Shown piece after piece: positions 1-8,766 of a DNA stretch of 39,443 bases. Within the stretch, counting starts at the first letter, position 1; each line of letters begins with the position of its first letter. Source of the stretch: Candidatus Omnitrophota bacterium (lineage in GTDB: Bacteria; Omnitrophota; Gorgyraeia; Zapsychrales; JAHFFX01); NCBI GenBank assembly GCA_023247725.1, contig JAHFFW010000023.1, positions 1 to 39,443 on the forward strand, written 5' to 3'. The position numbers were made by a program, and so were the translations under genes. The notes below the pieces were generated by a model. It was not told the origin of the DNA. It ran no database searches and saw nothing but the letters and a program-made list of their open reading frames with translations.

Positions 1-133
1 CTTCAACAACTTTATCGCCAGATGTCTTCGCTTCGCTATCTCTTCTTGGCTTCCATTTGGTCTCATACATATTACGATATCCTACTAAATCAATCGTTGG
101 AAGAGAAAATTTCAATAACATAAGGAGAATCGT

Positions 134-1144
134 ATGGTTAGAAAAATACTGGGACTCACATTGTTGATTGGATTATGCTCAACGACCGCCTTCGCCGCAG
201 TCCTCATCAACGGCGCCGGAGCCACCTTCCCTTATCCAATCTACTCGAAGTGGTTTGATGTGTATCACAAAATGAATCCGGAGATTCAATTCAACTACCA
301 ATCCATTGGTTCTGGCGGCGGCATCAAGCAAATCACGGCTAAGACCGTTGATTTTGGCGCCAGCGACGGGCCCATGACGCAGGACCAGCTCAATGAAGCT
401 CCGGGAAGGATATATCACATCCCTATGGTGATGGGTGCTGTCGTGATTACTTACAACGTGGAGGGTCTCGACAAAAATCTTAAATTCACTCCCGATGTTG
501 TGGCCGATATTTTTTTGGATAAAATCACCAATTGGAATGATCCTCGGATCGCTGCCGCTAATCCTGGGGTCAGACTTCCTTCCGGTTCGATTCTGGTCGT
601 GCACCGCTCCGACGGCAGCGGGACCTCGTATATCTTCACCGACTATTTGAGTTCGATCAGCAGTGCCTGGAAGGCTAAGGTTGGAAAAGGAACGTCGGTC
701 AATTGGCCGGTTGGTTTGGGCGGGAAGGGAAACGAGGGTGTTGCCGGTCTTATTAAACAAACTCCGGGTAGCATCGGCTATGTCGAGCTTTCCTATGCGA
801 TTAAAAACGACCTTGATTATGCCGAATTGGAAAATAGTTCAGGCCATTTTATTAAACCTGACCTGGACAGTACGGCGAAGGCCGCGCAAGGCGTTAAGAT
901 CCCCGATGACTTCCGGGTATCGCTCGTCAACAGCTCTAATCCGGATGCCTATCCTATTTCCGGATTTACCTGGGTTTTGATCTATAAAGACATGGAAGAC
1001 CATGTGAAAGGCAAGGCGATTGTCGACTTCATTAAATGGGCCATTCACGACGGACAAGCTTACACCGAGGATCTGTTGTACGCGCCCCTTCCGGCAGAAG
1101 TTATCGAGATGATCGAAAAAAAGTTGGAACAGGTTAAATACTAA
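134..1144 (+). CDS. pstS: Phosphate ABC transporter, periplasmic phosphate-binding protein
   Basis: High-affinity phosphate-binding protein that delivers Pi to the PstCAB permease in the periplasm. The 336-residue product starts with a cleavable Sec signal (Lys/Arg, a hydrophobic core, then AFA at about 19-21) and has no lipobox Cys, so it should be soluble. The mature protein opens with GAGATFPYPIYSKWF, the hallmark of classical PstS. Further Pi-binding segments are visible: SIGSGGG, DFGASDGPM and RSDGSGTSYIF. A good AAGGAGA ribosome site lies just before the ATG. It is the first gene of pstSCAB. A second, lipidated PstS lies at 6152-7036. Family and role are secure. Confidence 0.96.
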   Translation: MVRKILGLTLLIGLCSTTAFAAVLINGAGATFPYPIYSKWFDVYHKMNPEIQFNYQSIGSGGGIKQITAKTVDFGASDGPMTQDQLNEAPGRIYHIPMVMGAVVITYNVEGLDKNLKFTPDVVADIFLDKITNWNDPRIAAANPGVRLPSGSILVVHRSDGSGTSYIFTDYLSSISSAWKAKVGKGTSVNWPVGLGGKGNEGVAGLIKQTPGSIGYVELSYAIKNDLDYAELENSSGHFIKPDLDSTAKAAQGVKIPDDFRVSLVNSSNPDAYPISGFTWVLIYKDMEDHVKGKAIVDFIKWAIHDGQAYTEDLLYAPLPAEVIEMIEKKLEQVKY

Positions 1145-1159
1145 AACGGATATTATTTT

Positions 1160-1186
1160 CGGGAAGGGAATATGGGTCCCTTCCCG
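1160..1186 (+). other. Perfect 10-bp hairpin between pstS and pstC
   Basis: CGGGAAGGGA (1160-1169) and TCCCTTCCCG (1177-1186) are perfect reverse complements around a 7-nt loop. There is no T-run after it, so it is not a classical terminator. It fits the intercistronic hairpins that protect an upstream mRNA end and let the binding protein outproduce the permease. The ATG at 1172 lies in the loop, which argues against that codon as the pstC start. Confidence 0.75.
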
Positions 1187-1198
1187 AGAAGTAAAAAT

Positions 1199-2140
1199 AT
1201 GGAAAAGTTTGGCCAACGAAAGGACGCCGTTGACATCGTCTTCCAGCGGACAATGCTGGTTTTTCCTTTGTTGGTTTTGCTCATTGTCGGTGGGATCTTC
1301 GTTCAACTCCTTCTCTCGTCCTGGATCTCCATCAAAGAATTCGGTCCCGCGTTTTTGGTTACTTCCACTTGGGATCCGGTCGCAGAAAAATTTGGGGCGT
1401 TGCCCTTTATTTTCGGGACCATTGTCTCTTCATTGGTGGCGTTATTGCTGGCCGTTCCTATCGGTCTGGGTACGGCGATTTATCTGGCCGAATATGCGCC
1501 CCAGTGGCCGCGGCGCATCATTTCCTCGCTCGTTGATCTTTTGGCTGCGATTCCCAGCGTCATTTATGGGCTGTGGGGCATATTCGTCCTTGTTCCGGTT
1601 ATGCGAAGTCATGTCCAACCTTTTCTCGGAAAGTATCTTGGCTTTCTTCCTTTTTTTCAAGGCCCCGCCTATGGCATCGGCATGTTTTCTGCGAGTGTCA
1701 TTCTGGCGATCATGATCATTCCGTTTATCATTTCGATATCAAGAGAAGTGATTCTGGCTGTCCCGCACGTTTATAAGGAAGCCGCTTACGCCATGGGCGC
1801 GACGCGTTGGGAAGCGATCTGCACGATTATCCTGAGTTACGGAAAGGCCGGGATTTTGGGCGGAATCATTTTGGCCATGGGCCGAGCGATCGGTGAAACC
1901 ATGGCGGTGACCATGGCCATCGGCAACAACGTCAAGATTTCAGCCTCGTTATTTTCTCCGGCTTATACCTTGGCCAGCGTCATTGCCAATGAATTTGCCG
2001 AGGCCACGAGCAAACTCTATTTGGCCTCACTGACTCATATAGGATTGGTTCTATTCCTCGTTTCTATTGTCGTCAATATTTTGGCGTGGCTTCTTTTGTG
2101 GCGAATCAATGAACGGCAGAAAATCTTTCAAGGACGATGA
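1199..2140 (+). CDS. pstC: Phosphate ABC transporter permease PstC
   Basis: Inner-membrane permease subunit that pairs with PstA to form the phosphate channel. It has about six hydrophobic segments. The cytoplasmic EAA loop that docks on the ATPase is clear (EAAYAMGATRW, near residue 195), followed by the PstC-typical GRAIGETMAV. I prefer the ATG at 1199 (MEKFGQRKD), with GAGAAG 7 nt upstream. The longer reading from 1172 would start inside the hairpin loop at 1160-1186. Length is about 313 residues, normal for PstC. The 3' end overlaps the possible early starts of pstA. Family secure; start moderately sure. Confidence 0.94.
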   Translation: MEKFGQRKDAVDIVFQRTMLVFPLLVLLIVGGIFVQLLLSSWISIKEFGPAFLVTSTWDPVAEKFGALPFIFGTIVSSLVALLLAVPIGLGTAIYLAEYAPQWPRRIISSLVDLLAAIPSVIYGLWGIFVLVPVMRSHVQPFLGKYLGFLPFFQGPAYGIGMFSASVILAIMIIPFIISISREVILAVPHVYKEAAYAMGATRWEAICTIILSYGKAGILGGIILAMGRAIGETMAVTMAIGNNVKISASLFSPAYTLASVIANEFAEATSKLYLASLTHIGLVLFLVSIVVNILAWLLLWRINERQKIFQGR

Positions 2141-2153
2141 ATTCTCCTTTGAT

Positions 2154-3080
2154 ATGAATACCATGACAGGCATTTCCAGCGCTTGGAGCGAAACAAAAAT
2201 CAAAGAACGGGTCTTGACGCAGTTTAATCAAACCCGCGCCCGACGCAATATCATCAATGCCACCGCCGTCTATGGCTTGTCTTTTTGCGCGATACTCGTC
2301 TTATTTTGCCTGTTCAATATCATTTTCCATTTGTTGGTTCAGGGTTTCTCCTCCTTGAATCGCGATTTTTTCCTGCAATTACCCAAACCCGTTGGAGAAC
2401 CAGGAGGAGGGACGGCCAATGCCATTGTTGGAACTTTGATCTTGCTGATTGTAGCCGTATTGGTTGGGGTGCCAATCGGATTGGGTGCGGGGATTTATTT
2501 AAGTGAATATGCCCACCAGAGATTTGCGCAGGCCGTCCGCTTTACAACGGATGTCATGAATGGCATTCCCTCGATTGTCTTTGGAATTTTTGCCTGGACG
2601 ATCCTGGTCGTGCCTTTCAAAAGCTTTTCCGCGCTTTCTGGCGGGATTGCCTTGGGGATCATGATGATTCCGATGATTACCCGCACGACGGAGGGATTCG
2701 TAAGAATGGTTCCGGTTCCTCTCCGGGAAGCAGGATTGGCCATCGGCACACCCAAATGGCGTGTGATCAAAGACATTGTAGTCCCATCGTCGTTGGGAGG
2801 AATCGTGACCGGAATCATGGTGTCGTTAGCGAGAGTGGCGGGAGAGACCGCTCCGTTATTGTTTACGGCCTTTGGTAATCATTTTTGGCATTCGTCGCTT
2901 TTGGCGCCAATTGCGGCTTTGCCTTTGCAGATTTTTTCCTATGCGATATCTCCCTTTGAAGACTGGCACCGGCAGGCCTGGGCCGGGGCTCTGGTGCTCA
3001 TTCTGATCGTCTTTGTGATCAATCTTTGTTCCAGTTATTTTGTCGGCCGGCAGAGACGGATGTTTTCTTCCCACAAATAA
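2154..3080 (+). CDS. pstA: Phosphate ABC transporter permease PstA
   Basis: Second permease subunit of the first Pst system. Six membrane spans are apparent, and the EAA-type loop [11 protein letters not shown] is followed by [13 protein letters not shown], the PstA counterpart of GRAIGETMAV in PstC. The frame is open upstream into pstC. Possible ATG starts are 2109 (overlapping pstC by 32 nt), 2154 and 2163, none with a good ribosome site. I chose 2154 because it lies just after the pstC stop and gives a 308-residue protein with a short charged N-terminus before the first span. Function secure, start uncertain. Confidence 0.93.
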   Translation: MNTMTGISSAWSETKIKERVLTQFNQTRARRNIINATAVYGLSFCAILVLFCLFNIIFHLLVQGFSSLNRDFFLQLPKPVGEPGGGTANAIVGTLILLIVAVLVGVPIGLGAGIYLSEYAHQRFAQAVRFTTDVMNGIPSIVFGIFAWTILVVPFKSFSALSGGIALGIMMIPMITRTTEGFVRMVPVPLREAGLAIGTPKWRVIKDIVVPSSLGGIVTGIMVSLARVAGETAPLLFTAFGNHFWHSSLLAPIAALPLQIFSYAISPFEDWHRQAWAGALVLILIVFVINLCSSYFVGRQRRMFSSHK

Positions 3081-3085
3081 CGGTG

Positions 3086-3976
3086 ATGAACCTGAATGAT
3101 CAAACAATTGGAAACGACATTCTTCCAGGAGATATCCGGCCTCATATCAATACGGAACTTCAAAATGGTAAGCCGCTTTTTGTCTCTCACCGTAAACCAT
3201 TGGAGGAATCTTTGGAGAACCCGATCCCGCAGATTATGGTGAAGGAATTAAATTTTTATTATGGCCGACAAAAGGCATTGAGCAAGGTGTCGCTGGGAAT
3301 TCCCGCTAAAAAGGCCACGGCCTTGATTGGCCCGTCGGGCTGTGGCAAATCGACCTTGTTACGAACCTTCAGCCGCATGAATGATTTGATCGCCAATGCA
3401 CGGATCGAGGGCACGGTTACGATCGACGGCCGCAACATCTATGACCGTGACACCGATGTGGTCGAATTACGACGAAGAGTGGGCATGGTTTTCCAGAAAT
3501 CGACGCCCTTCCCAAAATCCATTTATGACAACGTGGCTTATGGTTTGCGGATTGTGGGAATCCGCGATAAGAAAACGTTGGACCAGATCGTTGAAAAAAG
3601 CCTCCGGCAAGCGGTCCTTTGGGAGGAGGTCAAGGATAACTTGGGCAAATCAGCCCTGGCCTTGTCGGGCGGACAGCAGCAGCGGTTGTGCATTGCCCGC
3701 GCGCTGGCGGTTGGACCGGAAATCTTACTCATGGACGAGCCTTGTTCTGCGCTTGACCCGAATGCCACGGCCCGAATTGAGGAATTGATTTTCGAACTGA
3801 AAGACGACTATACCGTCGTCATTGTGACTCATAACATGCAACAGGCTGTCCGCGTTTCGGATTTCACCGCTTTTTTATATCTGGGAGAATTGATTGAATT
3901 TGGCAGCACGCAAAAAATCTTCACAGTTCCCAAAGACAGGCGCACCGAAGCCTATCTCACGGGAAAATTTGGATAA
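3086..3976 (+). CDS. pstB: Phosphate ABC transporter ATPase PstB (canonical copy)
   Basis: ATPase that powers Pst phosphate import, working as a homodimer in the known family. All catalytic motifs are intact: Walker [10 protein letters not shown] (about 82-90), Q-loop VFQKSTPFP, signature [16 protein letters not shown], Walker B LLMDEP, D-loop SALD and switch His in VTHNMQQA. From the ATG at 3086, five bases after the pstA stop, the protein has 297 residues. That is about 40 more than E. coli PstB, the excess being an unconserved N-terminal extension; an internal ATG at 3236 would give standard length. It is the intact reference for the two degenerate pstB genes at 8760-10273. Confidence 0.95.
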   Translation: MNLNDQTIGNDILPGDIRPHINTELQNGKPLFVSHRKPLEESLENPIPQIMVKELNFYYGRQKALSKVSLGIPAKKATALIGPSGCGKSTLLRTFSRMNDLIANARIEGTVTIDGRNIYDRDTDVVELRRRVGMVFQKSTPFPKSIYDNVAYGLRIVGIRDKKTLDQIVEKSLRQAVLWEEVKDNLGKSALALSGGQQQRLCIARALAVGPEILLMDEPCSALDPNATARIEELIFELKDDYTVVIVTHNMQQAVRVSDFTAFLYLGELIEFGSTQKIFTVPKDRRTEAYLTGKFG

Positions 3977-4026
3977 TCCTTCCCAGCCTTTGCGGGTTGC
4001 ATCAATCGAATAATTTTTCAGATTTG

Positions 4027-4035
4027 TGCTAAGAT
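4027..4035 (+). promoter_or_regulatory. Possible extended -10 promoter for phoBR
   Basis: TGCTAAGAT matches an extended -10 (TGn followed by a TATAAT-like hexamer), 38 nt before the phoB start in the 96-nt gap after pstB. No convincing -35 lies at the right distance, which would suit an activator-dependent promoter. Weak evidence. Confidence 0.3.
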
Positions 4036-4072
4036 ACTCGCATTCTTTTTAAGCCTCCCCCATCGGAAATCT

Positions 4073-4774
4073 ATGCCTAAGACCAAAATCCTCGTCGTCG
4101 AGGACGAGAAGGAAATTAGCGAGCTTCTCCAATACAACCTTGAGAAGGAAGGTTATCAGGTTGTTCAAGCCTACGACGGTCAGACCGCTTTAAAAAAGGC
4201 CGAACAGGAAAATCCCCATTTGATTGTCCTTGATCTTATGCTTCCAGAGATCGACGGCTTGGAACTTTGCAGATACCTCAAGCAAGCGGAGAAGACCCGA
4301 CGCATTCCCATCATTATGTTGACCGCCAAAAGCGAGGAAGCGGATGTCATCGTGGGTCTAAAACTGGGAGCGGATGATTATGTGACCAAGCCGTTCAGCC
4401 CCAAAATCCTTTTGGAACGGATCAAAACGGTTCTGCGAAGGATCGCGGAGAAGTCTTCCGCGGGTAAGATGAGGACTTTAAGCGGCCTGACGATTGATAC
4501 CGTCAAATACAAGGTGATTTATGGTGGAAAAGAAATCGTCTTGACCAATATTGAATTCTCTATCCTCGAATTCCTCTCCCGCCATCCTGGACGGGTTTAC
4601 TCGCGTGATCAAATCATGGACGGAGCCTGGAAAGAAGGAAAATTCATCGTTGACCGCGCGGTTGATGTCCATGTGCTGGCGTTGCGCAAAAAGTTAGGGA
4701 AGGCGGCTCACCTCATCGAAACGGTCCGCGGTATCGGTTACCGTTTCCACGATGTTGAATCCTCCGATGCATAA
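4073..4774 (+). CDS. phoB: Phosphate regulon response regulator PhoB (OmpR family)
   Basis: DNA-binding response regulator of 233 residues that would activate Pho genes when phosphorylated by PhoR. The receiver domain (about 1-120) has acidic residues at VVEDE, the phospho-acceptor Asp54 in VLDLMLPEIDG, and Lys106 in VTKPF. The C-terminal winged helix (about 135-230) has the OmpR/PhoB signature RVYSRDQIMDGAW, then VDVHVLALRKKLG and IETVRGIGYRF. It lies between two Pst systems and overlaps phoR, so the assignment as PhoB rather than another OmpR regulator is well supported by context. A Pho-box-like array lies at 6058-6107. Confidence 0.93.
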   Translation: MPKTKILVVEDEKEISELLQYNLEKEGYQVVQAYDGQTALKKAEQENPHLIVLDLMLPEIDGLELCRYLKQAEKTRRIPIIMLTAKSEEADVIVGLKLGADDYVTKPFSPKILLERIKTVLRRIAEKSSAGKMRTLSGLTIDTVKYKVIYGGKEIVLTNIEFSILEFLSRHPGRVYSRDQIMDGAWKEGKFIVDRAVDVHVLALRKKLGKAAHLIETVRGIGYRFHDVESSDA

Positions 4775-6050
4775 GATCCTCAATAAAATCTTTCTGGTCC
4801 ATTTCGGAATGATGGGGGCTGTTGTATTATTGGTAGGGCTGGGGTTTTCCCTTTCTAGTTTTCAATTGGCACAGCTGATGCTCGCCGGCCTTTTGGTTTC
4901 GCTGGTTTTTAACCGAATTTTCCGCAGAATTTTTTTAAAACCGATCCTGGAGATGCAAACGGCCGCCCGTCAGGTTGTGGAAAAAGAATTGGAAAGTAAA
5001 ATCACCGAAGTCAATCGGGACAAGATTGAATTGCAGGCGATTCTTTCGAGTATGGTGGAAGGAGTGATTGTCATTGGGCAGGATGAGAAGATCCTCATGA
5101 TGAACGCTCCCATCGATCGCATGTTCGACCTGCGGACCTTCGATGCCGTGGGCAAACCTTATTGGGAGGTCATCCGCCATGACACGATCAATTCCGCTTT
5201 GAAAGAATCCCTGGAGGAGAAGAAAACTCTTAAAAAGGAGATATCGCTCATTTCACCGACGGATAGCCATTTCCTGATGCAGATTTCGCCCGTCATCCTT
5301 TCCAACGGCCGCTTGACTGGTGTGGTGGCGGTATTCCATAACATCACGGAGCTCAAAAAACTTTCTCAGATGCGTTCGGAATTTGTCGCCAATGTCTCCC
5401 ACGAATTAAAAACGCCTTTGACGACGATCAAGGGTTTTGTGGAAACGCTCAAGGATGGGGCCATTCATGATCGGCAAAAAGCCGAACGGTTTCTTGAGAT
5501 CATCAAAAATCATACAGACCGCCTTGAACATTTGGTCAATGACCTGTTGACCCTGGCTTCCATCGAATCCCGGGAAAAACCTTTGAAAATGGAAGAGGTT
5601 CAGATTCCTTGCGTGATCGAAACGATCCTGCAATTATTGAAAGATCAAATCGAACATCAGGGCCTTCGTTGCGAAGTCGATATCAAGGCGAACTTGCCAA
5701 AAATTCAAGGGGATGCCATATCGCTTGAGCAACTTTTCCTGAATTTATTGGATAATGCCATCAAATACACGCCGACCGGAGGTTTGATCAAAATCACCTC
5801 TCGACCAGAGAACGGCTTTATTCGGACCGATGTTGAAGATACCGGCATGGGTATCGAGGCCGAGTCTCTGCCTAGGATCTTTGAACGATTCTATCGTGTG
5901 GACAAGGCCCGTTCCCGAGAGATGGGAGGAACGGGATTGGGACTCGCCATCGTCAAGCACATTGTCCAGATTCATGGAGGTCACATGAACGTTGTGAGCC
6001 AGCCTGGAAAAGGTTCGACGTTTTCCGTATATCTGCCGATCAACTCATAG
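4752..6050 (+). CDS. phoR: Phosphate regulon sensor histidine kinase PhoR
   Basis: Membrane histidine kinase and partner of PhoB. Two hydrophobic segments (about 13-33 and 38-60) have almost no loop between them, so there is no real periplasmic sensor. That fits PhoR, which takes its signal from the Pst complex and PhoU. A PAS-like domain follows (about 90-200), then HisKA with His217 in FVANVSHELKTPL, and an ATPase domain with the N box NLLDNAIKYTP (about 331-341), DTGMGI (363-368) and GTGLGLAIV (393-401). The reading from 4752 overlaps phoB by 23 nt; ATG 4767 is an alternative. Neither has a clear ribosome site, suggesting translational coupling. Confidence 0.93.
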   Translation: MLNPPMHKILNKIFLVHFGMMGAVVLLVGLGFSLSSFQLAQLMLAGLLVSLVFNRIFRRIFLKPILEMQTAARQVVEKELESKITEVNRDKIELQAILSSMVEGVIVIGQDEKILMMNAPIDRMFDLRTFDAVGKPYWEVIRHDTINSALKESLEEKKTLKKEISLISPTDSHFLMQISPVILSNGRLTGVVAVFHNITELKKLSQMRSEFVANVSHELKTPLTTIKGFVETLKDGAIHDRQKAERFLEIIKNHTDRLEHLVNDLLTLASIESREKPLKMEEVQIPCVIETILQLLKDQIEHQGLRCEVDIKANLPKIQGDAISLEQLFLNLLDNAIKYTPTGGLIKITSRPENGFIRTDVEDTGMGIEAESLPRIFERFYRVDKARSREMGGTGLGLAIVKHIVQIHGGHMNVVSQPGKGSTFSVYLPINS

Positions 6051-6057
6051 GATATTT

Positions 6058-6107
6058 CTTACCAAAGCTTTACTATTTCTTAACCAGATCTTAATAATTT
6101 CTGCTCA
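6058..6107 (+). promoter_or_regulatory. Pho-box-like direct repeat array upstream of pstS2
   Basis: Five related hexamers begin at 6058 (CTTACC), 6068 (CTTTAC), 6079 (CTTAAC), 6090 (CTTAAT) and 6101 (CTGCTC), spaced 10, 11, 11 and 11 bp. PhoB-type regulators bind direct repeats of about 7 bp with 11-bp periodicity, so this is a candidate PhoB site. A TTTAAT at 6122-6127 could be the -10, about 25 nt before the pstS2 start. The repeat unit differs from the E. coli consensus, so the call rests on spacing and position. Confidence 0.6.
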
Positions 6108-6151
6108 TAATCGGTTTCGACTTTAATCCTTTCGACCGATCCCGCATTTTT

Positions 6152-7036
6152 ATGATAATCCCTCATCCTCATCGGTTCCTTATCTGTCTCTTGATGATGT
6201 TCGTGTCCTTATCTTCTTGTTCCAGACCGACGGAAAATAAAAAAGGAGTCGATGGGACTACCATCCAAATCAAAGGTTCCGACACCATGGTCAATTTAGG
6301 CCAGGCCTGGGCTGAGGAATTTATGCGCCTGCACCCGCAGGCCTTTGTCTCGGTGACCGGAGGAGGATCTGGTACGGGAATCGCGGCCCTGATTTCAAAA
6401 ACGTGTGACATTGCCGAATCGTCGCGAAAAATGAAAGACAAAGAATACGAGGAAGCCAAAGCCAATGGAGTTGAAGCTGTGGAATTTAGGGTCGCCATGG
6501 ATGGCTTGGCCGTCGTTGTCCATCCGCAGAATCCCATCAATCAGCTCACCCTTGACCAACTGGCCAATATTTTTATGGGAAAGATAAAGAATTGGAAAGA
6601 AGTGGGGGGGCCGAATCTCCCCATTGTGCTTTTGTCGCGGGAAGTCAATTCCGGAACACACGTCTATTTTAAAGAACAAGTCCTGAGGCGAGGTGACTCC
6701 AAGCGCAAAGAAGAGTTTGACGAAGGAGCCCTGCTCATGCCGTCCTCACAAGCGATTGCTGACGAAATTGCCCAAAACCCCAACGCCATTGGTTATTATG
6801 GAATGGGCTATTCGAATCCGACTCAAAAACTCCTGGCCATTGCCAAGGATGACAAGAGTCCCTATTACCTGCCGATGGTGGAGAATGTGATGAGCGGTCA
6901 TTATGACATTTCCCGGCCGCTGTTGATGTACACGAACGGTCAGCCTCAAGGGGACGTTAAGGAATTTGTGGATTTTGTTCTTAGCGACGCCGGCCAGGCC
7001 GTTGTGAGGCAAATCGATTTTGTGCCATTGCGTTAA
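6152..7036 (+). CDS. pstS: Second phosphate-binding protein, lipoprotein type (PstS2)
   Basis: Phosphate-binding protein of the second Pst operon, 294 residues, of the shorter PBP-like-2 type common in Gram-positives and many environmental bacteria. A hydrophobic N-terminus ends in the lipobox LSSC (about 20-23), so it should be a membrane-anchored lipoprotein, unlike the soluble PstS at 134-1144. Likely ligand-binding segments are IKGSDTMVNL, VTGGGSGTGIAAL, DIAESSRKM and SREVNSGTH. The start has no good ribosome site. It sits just downstream of the Pho-box-like array and 9 nt before pstC2. Confidence 0.92.
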   Translation: MIIPHPHRFLICLLMMFVSLSSCSRPTENKKGVDGTTIQIKGSDTMVNLGQAWAEEFMRLHPQAFVSVTGGGSGTGIAALISKTCDIAESSRKMKDKEYEEAKANGVEAVEFRVAMDGLAVVVHPQNPINQLTLDQLANIFMGKIKNWKEVGGPNLPIVLLSREVNSGTHVYFKEQVLRRGDSKRKEEFDEGALLMPSSQAIADEIAQNPNAIGYYGMGYSNPTQKLLAIAKDDKSPYYLPMVENVMSGHYDISRPLLMYTNGQPQGDVKEFVDFVLSDAGQAVVRQIDFVPLR

Positions 7037-7045
7037 ATCAAAGTC

Positions 7046-7918
7046 ATGTCCCTAAAAAATTTTAAAGAAGCCCTGATTGAGAAAATCATTTTTTTGAGCG
7101 GCATTGCCTCGATTATTCTCGTTATCCTTATTTTTATTTTCCTCGCTAAAGAAGGGCTTTCTCTATTTAAAAGCGTTCATCTCGGCGATTTTCTTTTGGG
7201 CCGACGCTGGCATCCCATTTCCGAACCACCGCAATTCGGCGTCTTGCCGCTCATTCTGGGATCGCTGTTTGTCACTCTAGGAGCGGCGGTTATTTCCGTG
7301 CCGATGGGAATTGCCAGTGCCATTTATATTGCAGAAGTGGCTCCACCTCGAATGAAGGAAATTTTAAAATCCGGCATCGAATTGTTGGCGGCAATTCCCA
7401 GCGTGGTTTTGGGATTCATTGGCATGACGACCCTCGTTCCTTTTGTTAAACATCATTTGAATTTGCCGACGGGACTCACGGCCTTTTCCGGTTCGGTCAT
7501 GCTCGCCTTTATGGCCATGCCCACCATTGTGAGCATTGCGGAAGATGCCTTAACTGCGGTTCCGCAAAAATATAAAGAAGCGGCGCTAGCCTTGGGCGCG
7601 ACGCGTTGGCAGGCGATCCACCGGGTCATTTTGAGGGCGGCCTCATCGGGCATTGTGGCCGCCGTTATGCTCGGGATCGGCCGAGTCGTCGGCGAAACCA
7701 TGGCGGTCATGATGATCACCGGTAATGCCGTCCGGATGCCCACCTCATTGTTTCAACCCGTTCGAACTCTAACCGCGACCATTGCCGCCGAAATGGGCGA
7801 GACCGTTCGCGGAAGCGCCCACTATCACGCCCTCTTCGCTATTGGCATTGTCCTTTTTGTCATTACCTTTGTGATCAACTTGATTGCGGATTGGGCAGTC
7901 CATAGGAAATTGAAATGA
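7046..7918 (+). CDS. pstC: Phosphate permease PstC, second system
   Basis: Permease subunit of the second Pst system, 290 residues with about six membrane spans. The EAA docking loop is EAALALGATRW, followed by IGRVVGETMAVMM, which marks it as PstC rather than PstA. It starts 9 nt after pstS2 and overlaps pstA2 by 4 bp (ATGA), so the genes are probably translationally coupled. Its docking loop should contact one of the two different ATPases encoded downstream. Confidence 0.94.
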   Translation: MSLKNFKEALIEKIIFLSGIASIILVILIFIFLAKEGLSLFKSVHLGDFLLGRRWHPISEPPQFGVLPLILGSLFVTLGAAVISVPMGIASAIYIAEVAPPRMKEILKSGIELLAAIPSVVLGFIGMTTLVPFVKHHLNLPTGLTAFSGSVMLAFMAMPTIVSIAEDALTAVPQKYKEAALALGATRWQAIHRVILRAASSGIVAAVMLGIGRVVGETMAVMMITGNAVRMPTSLFQPVRTLTATIAAEMGETVRGSAHYHALFAIGIVLFVITFVINLIADWAVHRKLK

Positions 7919-8766
7919 AATACAATTCTTATCGCAGCGAAAAGATTGCATTCACGATTTTGTTTGCGGCAACCTTCTTGGTGGTATTGCCGGTCATTTT
8001 CATCATCCTCATGATCATTCAAAAAGGTTACAGCGTTATCTCCTGGGAATTTTTATTCACCATGCCGGCCAAAGGCATGCGTGAGGGAGGCATCTGGCCT
8101 GCCATCGTCGGAACTCTGTACCTGGTTTTGGGAACACTCATCTTCGCCCTGCCTTTAGGCGTTTTGTCAGCTATCTTCTTGACAGAGTATGCGAAAAATA
8201 ATGCCTTGACCCGGCTGGTCAAGTTGGCCATTATCAATCTGGCCGGAGTGCCTTCGGTGGTCTACGGATTATTTGGGTTAGGAATTTTTGTTATGTTTTT
8301 AAAATTCGGGGCTTCGATCCTGGCCGGTTCCCTCACCTTGGCCATCATGGTTTTGCCCATTATCATTACGACGACCAAAGAAGCTTTGGAAAGCGTGCCT
8401 CAGTCATTTCGAGAGGTGAGTCTTTCCCTGGGCACCAGCAAATGGGAGACCATCCGTTTTTCTGTCCTTCCGTATGCCTTGCCGGGAATCTTAACAGGAG
8501 TCATCTTGGCCGTGAGCCGGGCAGCCGGAGAAACCGCGCCCATCCTTTTTACCGTCGCGGCATTCTATCTGCCGAAATTGCCAGAATCAGTTTTCAATCA
8601 GGTCATGGCCTTGCCGTATCATCTGTATGTGCTTTCGACCCAAGTCCCCAATGTGGATATTAGGCTTCGTTATGGCACGGCGTTGGTTTTACTCATGCTT
8701 GTTCTCAGCTTGAATTTAATGGCTATTGTGGTTCGGGCCAAGTTTCGGAAAAAGAAAAAATGGTAG
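7915..8766 (+). CDS. pstA: Phosphate permease PstA, second system
   Basis: Permease subunit of 283 residues with six apparent spans and the PstA-type AVSRAAGETAPILF. The docking loop reads REVSLSLGTSKW, so the EAA triplet is EVS here, compared with EAG in the first-system PstA. It overlaps pstC2 by 4 bp and pstB2 by 7 bp. PstC and PstA already form an asymmetric pair, so a heterodimeric ATPase could be matched to them one to one. Confidence 0.94.
   Translation: MKYNSYRSEKIAFTILFAATFLVVLPVIFIILMIIQKGYSVISWEFLFTMPAKGMREGGIWPAIVGTLYLVLGTLIFALPLGVLSAIFLTEYAKNNALTRLVKLAIINLAGVPSVVYGLFGLGIFVMFLKFGASILAGSLTLAIMVLPIIITTTKEALESVPQSFREVSLSLGTSKWETIRFSVLPYALPGILTGVILAVSRAAGETAPILFTVAAFYLPKLPESVFNQVMALPYHLYVLSTQVPNVDIRLRYGTALVLLMLVLSLNLMAIVVRAKFRKKKKW

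Noticed and set aside
1-133. Pho box before the first pstS
   Set aside because: CTTC-type words recur (31, 42, 50) and CTTCCAT/GTCTCAT lie near 50-66, but spacing is irregular and the match is poor; the region is also cut by the window edge.
179-760. 193-residue minus-strand open frame opposite pstS
   Set aside because: Antisense shadow of pstS: no ribosome site, no domain, low-complexity composition; pstS is certain.
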